This document shows positions 1 through 4,293 of a DNA stretch of 7,740 bases, in pieces; positions within the stretch are counted from its first letter, which is position 1; the number at the start of each line of letters is the position of its first letter. The notes under the pieces are model-generated. The model did not search any database. It saw only the letters and a list, made by a program, of their open reading frames with translations, and was not told the DNA's origin. The DNA lies in contig DMSR01000299.1 in assembly GCA_003457145.1 (NCBI GenBank), positions 7,002-14,741 on the forward strand. The letters run 5' to 3'. Made by a program: the position numbers and the translations under genes. The stretch comes from Bacillus sp. (in: firmicutes). Lineage in GTDB: Bacteria > Bacillota > Bacilli > Bacillales > Cytobacillaceae.

Positions 1-35
1 AGGGATTGAAATCCTCGCCATTTGTACGTGTCTAA
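1..35 (+). CDS. 3' end of an upstream gene, possibly aroA (DAHP synthase / chorismate mutase)
   Basis: One frame stays open from the left edge to a TAA at 33-35 and would end a protein with GLKSSPFVRV. An intrinsic terminator follows 8 bp later, which fits a gene ending here. In B. subtilis the gene upstream of ccpA is aroA, and as I recall its product ends in a similar LKxxVKV pattern. The aroA assignment is therefore inferred from synteny plus a very short resemblance. Ten residues cannot identify a family, and another frame stops even earlier, at position 9, so the reading frame itself is uncertain. Confidence 0.35.
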   Translation, partial: GLKSSPFVRV

Positions 36-43
36 TACTTCAG

Positions 44-77
44 AAAACCTTCCTGATCTATTCCGGAAGGTTTTTTT
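44..77 (+). terminator. Rho-independent terminator of the gene upstream of ccpA
   Basis: AACCTTCC (46-53) pairs with GGAAGGTT (65-72) across an 11-nt loop, and the T-run 71-77 follows directly. This is a classical intrinsic terminator on the + strand. It separates the upstream gene from ccpA, so ccpA needs its own promoter in the 243 bp that follow. Confidence 0.85.
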
Positions 78-176
78 ACGGATTTGGAAAGATGGATGTC
101 TTATCCGAAAGCGGGCATAACGATCCTTACATACGAAAATACCTTGTAAAAATATATGTAAAATGAGCTCTTCAGA

Positions 177-205
177 TTGCGGGATTGATGATGATATCGT
201 ATGAT
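177..205 (+). promoter_or_regulatory. Candidate SigA promoter of ccpA
   Basis: TTGCGG (177-182) and TATGAT (200-205) are separated by exactly 17 bp. The -10 matches the SigA consensus at 5 of 6 positions, but the -35 matches at only 3 of 6. An alternative -35, TTGATG at 185-190, could pair with TAACAT at 209-214. Transcription would start near 212 and give a leader of about 110 nt. The assignment is tentative because the whole 78-320 stretch is AT-rich and offers several poor alternatives. No convincing cre site lies in it. Confidence 0.35.
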
Positions 206-229
206 TAATAACATAATTATACTTGTACA

Positions 230-258
230 AATAATCACAAAGTGAAAAGATGATTATT
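230..258. repeat. Inverted repeat in the ccpA leader
   Basis: AATAATCA (230-237) and TGATTATT (251-258) are perfect 8-bp inverted arms separated by 13 bp. With one 1-nt offset the symmetry extends further out (ACAAATAATCA on the left, TGATTATTGT on the right). No T-run follows, so it is not an intrinsic terminator. It lies downstream of the candidate promoter and 62 bp before the ccpA start. It could be a protein-binding dyad or an mRNA hairpin. AT-rich DNA produces such repeats by chance fairly often. Confidence 0.4.
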
Positions 259-320
259 GTAGCAAAACTTGCTGTAAACTAAAGGAAAATTGCCGTTTAT
301 TAGCTGAAGGAGTGGAATAG

Positions 321-1319
321 ATGAATATCACAATATATGATGTAGCAAGAGAAGCAAACGTTTCGATGGCAACGGTTTCACGTGTAGTGAATGGAAATCC
401 GAATGTAAAGCCTGCAACAAGGAAAAAGGTAATGGAGGTGATCGACCGCCTTGGCTACCGTCCAAATGCTGTTGCCCGCGGATTAGCAAGTAAGAAAACA
501 ACTACAGTCGGAGTCATTATCCCTGATATTGCAAGCCCGTTTTTTGCAGAGCTTGCAAGGGGAATAGAAGACATTGCAACTATGTACAAATACAACATCA
601 TCCTGAGTAATTCCGATCAGAACATTGAAAAAGAACTTCATCTCTTAAATACGATGCTTGGAAAGCAGGTTGATGGAATCGTATTCATGGGAGGGAATAT
701 CAAGCCAGAACATGTAGAGGAATTCAAGAAATCCCCTGTACCTATTGTTTTAGCTGGATCGATTGAGGAGTCTGGGGAAATTCCCTCAGTTAATATTGAT
801 TATGAACAAGCAACCTATGATGCAGTATTAACTTTTATTGAAAAAGGCCATCAGGAAATTGCATTTGTCGTTGGACCTTATCTTGAGCCAATAAACAGGG
901 ATAAAAAGCTTGGAGGCTACAAGCGGGCATTAAGTGATGCTGGCATTGCTTATAGGGAAGAGCTTGTGATTGAGGGAGATTATACTTATGACTCAGGGCT
1001 AGAAGCAATTGAAAGGATCCTTGAGCTTGATACGAAGCCAACAGCTATTCTTGTAGGATCAGATGAAATGGCTCTTGGAGTAGTCCATGGTGCATATGAC
1101 CGTGGTTTTAAAGTTCCTGATGATTTTGAAGTGATCAGCTCTGATAATACTAGATTGACTTTAATGGTTCGGCCTCAGCTGACGACAGTCGTCCAGCCGT
1201 TATATGATATTGGCGCAGTTTCGATGCGCCTGCTGACTAAATACATGAATAAAGAAAAAGTCGCCGAAAACATCGTCGTATTGCCACATCGGATTGAAAA
1301 CAGAAATTCTACGAAGTAA
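321..1319 (+). CDS. ccpA: CcpA, catabolite control protein A (LacI/GalR family)
   Basis: Global transcription regulator of carbon use in Bacillota. It binds cre operators as a dimer when loaded with HPr phosphorylated on Ser46. The 332 residues match the family length (about 332-334). An N-terminal helix-turn-helix (residues 3-24, with [12 protein letters not shown] then [10 protein letters not shown]) leads to a hinge helix, [11 protein letters not shown] (46-56), whose Leu55 corresponds to the residue that inserts into the minor groove in LacI-type regulators. The periplasmic-binding-protein-like core fills 60-332. Y295, D296, R303 and K307 lie on the surface that contacts HPr-Ser-P in B. 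megaterium CcpA. The ATG start is fixed by GAAGGAGTG at 306-314. The gene stands alone: a terminator lies upstream and a perfect hairpin just after its stop. It faces acuC convergently, and its targets probably include the cre sites at 4107-4220. Confidence 0.97.
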   Translation: MNITIYDVAREANVSMATVSRVVNGNPNVKPATRKKVMEVIDRLGYRPNAVARGLASKKTTTVGVIIPDIASPFFAELARGIEDIATMYKYNIILSNSDQNIEKELHLLNTMLGKQVDGIVFMGGNIKPEHVEEFKKSPVPIVLAGSIEESGEIPSVNIDYEQATYDAVLTFIEKGHQEIAFVVGPYLEPINRDKKLGGYKRALSDAGIAYREELVIEGDYTYDSGLEAIERILELDTKPTAILVGSDEMALGVVHGAYDRGFKVPDDFEVISSDNTRLTLMVRPQLTTVVQPLYDIGAVSMRLLTKYMNKEKVAENIVVLPHRIENRNSTK

Positions 1320-1321
1320 AT

Positions 1322-1354
1322 GAAAGCCCCTTGCAATCTCTGCAAGGGGCTTTC
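1322..1354. terminator. Hairpin terminator between convergent ccpA and acuC
   Basis: A perfect 14-bp stem (GAAAGCCCCTTGCA 1322-1335 against TGCAAGGGGCTTTC 1341-1354) encloses the 5-nt loop ATCTC. It begins 3 bp after the ccpA stop. Neither side has a long T-run (TTTCTGATAG downstream on +, TTTCATTTAC on -), but the CG-rich stem and its place between convergent genes suggest a bidirectional terminator serving ccpA first. Confidence 0.8.
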
Positions 1355-1382
1355 TGATAGTATATGTTCAACTTCAAGAAAT

Positions 1383-1489
1383 GTCTAGCCCGGCAGACAA
1401 GATGTCCTAGTGCCGATGCTGCCACAGGACATGGCGGTTTTAGTCGCCCAGCGCTTGTCGAGCCTTTACGAGGCGATTGCACTTTTTTT
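1383..1489. repeat. GC-rich intergenic repeat-like element
   Basis: This noncoding stretch begins with GTCTAGCC and ends with CCAGCGCTTGTCGAGCC, then ACGAGGCGATTGCAC and a seven-T run (1483-1489). From memory, elements bounded by TCTAGC and CAGCGCTTGTCG...AGGCGCTTGC-TTTT occur in many copies in Bacillus-type genomes, and this looks like a diverged copy. Its middle carries ATGTCCT (1402-1408) and AGGACAT (1426-1432), a 7-bp inverted repeat that extends to GTG/CAC with one bulged A. A second small hairpin, GCCT/AGGC, lies at 1462-1474. It is more GC-rich than the flanking intergenic DNA and ends 3 bp before the acuC stop codon. There is no ORF and no transposase. Copy number cannot be judged from one window. 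Confidence 0.5.
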
Positions 1490-1492
1490 CTT

Positions 1493-2665
1493 CTATACGG
1501 TTTCTGACTTTTTGCTTGTTCGTATTGGATACAAGGCTTTTTCGACTGTTTGGGCATTTTTTTCAGTGATTTCCGCTTTTCTTGGAATCGGGGGATATAA
1601 ATCGTCTGGGTCATCCCACTTTGTTGGAAGTTCAACAGGGGCCTGTTCCTTCCATTCATCGATCCATTCCTGAGGCAAACTGCCATAACAGTTTGAGTTT
1701 TCAGTCATCTCGAGCCAGATAAGTGACCAAGCCCTTGGCACAACCCGCCATATCTCATAACCGCCTCCGCCAACCGCAATCCATTTGCCGCCGCAATATT
1801 TGTGGGCGATTTCATGGGCAAGCTTTGGAATTTCCCTGTATATCTTCATCGTAGCCGACAAATGTGTCAACGGGTCGAGATAATGGGAGTCAGCACCGTT
1901 CTGTGTGAGGATCACATCAGGTTTGAAGTATTCAGTTATTTCTATTAATGCACTCCTGTAAGCATCCAGCCAGGATTCATCTTCTGTAAATGCATCGACT
2001 GGAATATTGAATGAGAATCCATATCCTTTTCCCTGACCGCGTTCATTCACATTCCCGGTCCCTGGGAATAGATACCGGCCGGTTTCATGAATCGATAATG
2101 TGCATACATTCGGATCATCATAGAATGACCATTGTACTCCGTCGCCATGATGGGCATCTGTATCCACATACAATACTCGGGCGTTATATTTTTCCTGAAG
2201 GTATTTGATTGCAACTGAACTGTCGTTATAAATGCAAAAGCCAGAAGCCTTGCCTCTGAAGCCATGATGCAATCCGCCGCCAAGATGCAGGGCATGATCT
2301 GCATTCCCGCTCATGACATAATCTACAGCCGTTAACGTTCCACCGACTAAAAGGGCACTTGCTTCATGCATATTTTGGAAAATTGGAGTATCTTCAGTCC
2401 CCAGCCCACATCCTTCAGCAGCCTCTCCTTTTAGCTTTCCCTGACCAGCCAGTTTCACATTGTTTATGTAGTTGGGATCATGAATCAAGCAAAGCTCCTC
2501 GTCCGTTGCCATGCGAGGGGCAACGATTTGCTCTGCATCTATTGCATTCATTTTCTGCAATAAATCCAAAGTGAGTTTCAGCCTCATCTGATTAAAGGGA
2601 TGATGGCTGCTGAACCGGTAATTCAGCAGCTCTTCTGAAAAGACAAATACAGAGCGGTCGGTCAT
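1493..2665 (-). CDS. acuC: AcuC, acetoin utilization protein / class I-type zinc deacetylase
   Basis: Lysine deacetylase of the arginase/HDAC fold, 390 residues (B. subtilis AcuC about 387). In B. subtilis it removes acetyl groups from acetyl-CoA synthetase and so restores its activity. The full catalytic set is visible. HLGGGLHHGF holds the active-site pair H133/H134. VDTDAHHGDG holds metal ligands D170 and H172. QNGADSHYLDPL holds the third ligand, D259. VGGGGYEIW holds the transition-state tyrosine Y303. An active cytosolic enzyme is therefore expected. The name acetoin utilization comes from early mutant phenotypes, and a direct acetoin reaction is not implied. The ATG overlaps the acuB stop by 4 bp (ATGA, 2662-2665) and has only GGGGA as a ribosome-binding site, so translational coupling to acuB is likely. 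The 3' end abuts the repeat-like element. Confidence 0.95.
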   Translation of the reverse strand: MTDRSVFVFSEELLNYRFSSHHPFNQMRLKLTLDLLQKMNAIDAEQIVAPRMATDEELCLIHDPNYINNVKLAGQGKLKGEAAEGCGLGTEDTPIFQNMHEASALLVGGTLTAVDYVMSGNADHALHLGGGLHHGFRGKASGFCIYNDSSVAIKYLQEKYNARVLYVDTDAHHGDGVQWSFYDDPNVCTLSIHETGRYLFPGTGNVNERGQGKGYGFSFNIPVDAFTEDESWLDAYRSALIEITEYFKPDVILTQNGADSHYLDPLTHLSATMKIYREIPKLAHEIAHKYCGGKWIAVGGGGYEIWRVVPRAWSLIWLEMTENSNCYGSLPQEWIDEWKEQAPVELPTKWDDPDDLYPPIPRKAEITEKNAQTVEKALYPIRTSKKSETV

Positions 2666-3309
2666 GATGAAATCCCCGGAAGGTTGGGCCAGAGGACATT
2701 ATGGCCAGCCTTCTTTAGATCTTCAATCACAGCTATCGGATTCATAGTCTGGATTCTGACTACCAGGATTTTATAATTATCATCCTTAGGATCAGGGTAT
2801 ACGAGCACACTTTGAATATTGGCCTTTCGCACACTTATGACAGATGCGATTTCACAAAGCATTCCAGCCTTGTTCGGGACTTTTACTTCTATTTGCGATC
2901 CAGGCTGGTGCGCACCAGTCAATTCAACAAGTGTATGCAGCAGGTCTGTTTCAGTCACAATTCCAACCAATTTCTTATCATTGATGATTGGCAGGCAGCT
3001 TATATGACTTTCATAGAAGGTTGCGGCAACCTCTTCTACAAAATCGAGTGGATGCCCGGTTATCAGATTTGTTGACATTATCGTTTTAACTGGTTTCTCT
3101 AGCTCGTCTTTATGCTCATCCCAGTGAAAAATTGATGGCGCAGCATCTTTAATGTCCCGGTCTGATAACAGTCCAACGAGGGACTGCTGCTGATTGATGA
3201 TAGGAATATGCCGTATTTTTTTTTCAGCCATCAGCTTGATTGCTTCTGCAATGGAGTCTTCTGGAAAAAGAGATATTATATTCTTTTTCATTATTTCTTC
3301 AATGATCAT
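2662..3309 (-). CDS. acuB: AcuB, CBS-CBS-ACT domain protein
   Basis: A 215-residue cytosolic protein (B. subtilis AcuB about 214). Two CBS motifs form a Bateman module: residues 1-57, with MKKNIISLFPEDSIAEA and the core RHIPIINQQQSLVGLLSDRD, and about 74-128, with ISCLPIINDKKLVGIVTETD. An ACT domain follows (about 138-208, IEVKVPNKAGMLCEIASVIS). CBS pairs usually bind adenine nucleotides and ACT domains small ligands such as amino acids. That suggests an allosteric sensor, but neither ligand nor partner is known to me. Its place between acuA and acuC hints at control of the AcsA acetylation cycle. The ATG follows a perfect AAGGAGG (3317-3323) with 7-nt spacing. It overlaps acuC by 4 bp but is separated from acuA by 143 bp. 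Confidence 0.95.
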   Translation of the reverse strand: MIIEEIMKKNIISLFPEDSIAEAIKLMAEKKIRHIPIINQQQSLVGLLSDRDIKDAAPSIFHWDEHKDELEKPVKTIMSTNLITGHPLDFVEEVAATFYESHISCLPIINDKKLVGIVTETDLLHTLVELTGAHQPGSQIEVKVPNKAGMLCEIASVISVRKANIQSVLVYPDPKDDNYKILVVRIQTMNPIAVIEDLKKAGHNVLWPNLPGISS

Positions 3310-3396
3310 TTTCTTTCCTCCTTGAATGATGCAGTATCTTTCAAGTTATAGCAGGATTTATCCATATTCGGGCTCTTTACAAGATGTTCCCAAATC

Positions 3397-3426
3397 ATAA
3401 TATAGCTAAGAAACTGGTAAAATCAA
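3397..3426 (-). promoter_or_regulatory. Candidate SigA promoter for acuBC inside the acu cluster
   Basis: Read on the minus strand, TTGATT (3426-3421) is followed after 16 bp by TATATT (3404-3399) or after 18 bp by TATTAT (3402-3397). Both -10 versions match the consensus at 5 of 6 positions and the -35 at 4 of 6. Transcripts would start near 3390, giving an acuB leader of about 80 nt with a strong ribosome-binding site. acuB and acuC could therefore be expressed independently of acuA. Confidence 0.5.
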
Positions 3427-3437
3427 CAAAGTTTCTT
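3408..3437. repeat. Inverted repeat spanning the -35 of the acuB promoter
   Basis: AAGAAACT (3408-3415) and AGTTTCTT (3430-3437) are perfect 8-bp inverted arms with a 14-nt spacer. It lies 15 bp after the acuA stop on the minus strand. No T-run follows it in the acuA direction, so it is a poor terminator, although it could protect the acuA mRNA 3' end. It also brackets the candidate -35 hexamer of acuB, which would suit an operator. Confidence 0.45.
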
Positions 3438-3452
3438 GTGAAAAAAGCATGA

Positions 3453-4085
3453 TCAATACATGAACCGATTCATGAACCGGAGCTGGTCAAATTTCTGGAC
3501 TGATTCTGGCGGAATTCTCTTCCCAATTCGTGCCATTAAACAGTTTGCTGGATGCGAGCTGATTTCAGGGTCATCCGTTGCGTACCAGACAAGTCCGCCT
3601 GCATTCATCATCTTTTCCATGATCTTGCGGTATTCCCATACATTTAACCCTGTACCTTTTAAATCCCAATGCCAGTAATATTCCGTCGTGATAATGATAT
3701 AGTCTTCCATGACATCATCCATCATTGAAACAATCAAAAGATTCTTCCCTACAGAACTTCCGCGGAACTCAGGAACTACTTCGATTGCACCTAGTTCTAT
3801 TAAATCTTCCATTCCGCCTTCCGACCATCTTTCGAGCGGATCAGGATACAGGTAAGTAACATAGCCGACAACCATATGTCCTGAACGGGCAACGATGATC
3901 CTTCCCTCGGGCAGCCCGGCAATTTCCACAAGCGCCTTATGCTGCTGGGCAGGAGGGCGAAATGCCACTAAATCTTTATGAAATTCATAGCTCGCCAGTT
4001 TTTCAGGAGAAATCGGGCCTTCAATGATTAAACGGCCATGAGGAGTTTTAAGTTCTTTTGCGTTGTAAGTCTTTTTATGTTCCAT
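3453..4085 (-). CDS. acuA: AcuA, protein lysine N-acetyltransferase (GNAT family)
   Basis: A 210-residue acetyltransferase, full length for the family. In B. subtilis AcuA uses acetyl-CoA to acetylate AcsA on its catalytic lysine and switch it off. The GNAT core is visible at residues 62-120: beta strands RIIVARSGHMVVGYVTYLY, then LIELGAIEVVPEFRGSSVGKNLL, which contains the R/Q-x-x-G-x-G/A-type pyrophosphate loop (R108-G109-S110-S111-V112-G113). The C-terminus carries a short duplication, RFMNRFMY, encoded by a 12-nt repeat (3459-3480). The start has a GGTGGTGA-type ribosome-binding site. Transcription should begin in the divergent region shared with acsA, giving coordinated control of the enzyme and its inactivator. 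A 143-bp gap with its own promoter separates it from acuB. Confidence 0.94.
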   Translation of the reverse strand: MEHKKTYNAKELKTPHGRLIIEGPISPEKLASYEFHKDLVAFRPPAQQHKALVEIAGLPEGRIIVARSGHMVVGYVTYLYPDPLERWSEGGMEDLIELGAIEVVPEFRGSSVGKNLLIVSMMDDVMEDYIIITTEYYWHWDLKGTGLNVWEYRKIMEKMMNAGGLVWYATDDPEISSHPANCLMARIGKRIPPESVQKFDQLRFMNRFMY

Positions 4086-4106
4086 TCAGTCACCACCCGT
4101 CAACAT

Positions 4107-4120
4107 TTCAAACGTTTATT
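4107..4120. promoter_or_regulatory. Weak cre-like site in the acuA leader
   Basis: The 14-mer starting TTCAAACGTTT matches the cre consensus TGWAARCGYTWNCW at 11 of 14 positions, including the central palindrome AAACGTTT (4110-4117). It sits at about the predicted acuA start site. Such partial matches are common by chance, so it is reported only because a near-consensus cre lies 25 bp away. Confidence 0.35.
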
Positions 4121-4122
4121 CT

Positions 4123-4128
4123 ATTATA
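4123..4128 (-). promoter_or_regulatory. Candidate -10 element of the acuA promoter
   Basis: A perfect TATAAT reads on the minus strand at 4128-4123, 38 bp upstream of the acuA ATG. No good -35 is present: the 16-18 bp spacings land on CTTTTA, GCTTTT or CGCTTT, inside the cre at 4145-4158. CcpA bound there would directly block RNA polymerase, which suits strong catabolite repression of acuA. A weak -35 may mean that an activator helps, or that this promoter is intrinsically poor. Confidence 0.6.
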
Positions 4129-4144
4129 CATAAAATTTAACAGA

Positions 4145-4158
4145 TAAAAGCGCTTTCA
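4145..4158. promoter_or_regulatory. cre site (CcpA operator), acuA/acsA control region
   Basis: TAAAAGCGCTTTCA matches the cre consensus TGWAARCGYTWNCW at 13 of 14 positions on either strand, around the palindromic core AAAGCGCTTT. It overlaps the -35 region of acuA and lies about 107 bp upstream of the predicted acsA start. The B. subtilis acsA-acuABC region is known to be CcpA-repressed, and ccpA itself lies 2.8 kb away in this window. Confidence 0.85.
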
Positions 4159-4161
4159 CGA

Positions 4162-4176
4162 AATTTTCTGTTTAAT
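4162..4176. promoter_or_regulatory. Partial CodY box
   Basis: The left nine positions (AATTTTCTG) match the CodY motif AATTTTCWGAAAATT perfectly, but the right half fails at four positions, for a total of 11 of 15. CodY sites are often this degenerate, and I recall acsA being reported as CodY-influenced in B. subtilis. In such AT-rich DNA the match could be chance. Confidence 0.3.
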
Positions 4177-4199
4177 TACTGTGAATTCTTTATGAATAC

Positions 4200-4221
4200 A
4201 TATTAATGAACGTGTTAATAT
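4200..4221. repeat. 7-bp inverted repeat with weak cre-like core upstream of the acsA -35
   Basis: ATATTAA (4200-4206) and TTAATAT (4215-4221) are perfect inverted arms around the 8-bp centre TGAACGTG. An 11 of 14 cre match (TGAACGTGTTAATA, 4207-4220) overlaps it. It lies about 44-65 bp upstream of the predicted acsA start, just before the -35. It could be a secondary CcpA site or the operator of another regulator. Confidence 0.4.
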
Positions 4222-4229
4222 TTTAAAAA

Positions 4230-4258
4230 TTGAGAAAAGATAATTTTTATACTATAAT
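4230..4258 (+). promoter_or_regulatory. SigA promoter of acsA
   Basis: TTGAGA (4230-4235) and a perfect TATAAT (4253-4258) are separated by 17 bp. Transcription should start near 4265, giving a leader of about 30 nt that contains the ribosome-binding site AAGGGGG (4279-4285). This is the strongest promoter seen in the window. Confidence 0.85.
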
Positions 4259-4293
4259 GGATTTTATATAAAAAAAACAAGGGGGATGAGCAG

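Noticed and set aside
105..118. cre-like string CGAAAGCGGGCATA upstream of ccpA
   Set aside because: It matches the cre consensus at only about 9 of 14 positions and lacks the palindromic right half.
1471..1489. T-run after a short GCCT/AGGC hairpin, as a + strand terminator
   Set aside because: The stem is only 4 bp and 8 nt from the T-run, and no + strand gene ends here. It is better explained as the end of the repeat-like element.
1410..1673. 87-codon + strand open frame after ccpA
   Set aside because: It runs antisense through the acuC 3' end and the repeat, has no ribosome-binding site, and its low-complexity product resembles no family.
3459..3480. 12-nt direct repeat at the 3' end of acuA as a mobile-element or att-like site
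   Set aside because: It encodes RFMNRFMY in frame at the AcuA C-terminus, with no integrase or element boundary nearby; a simple local duplication suffices.
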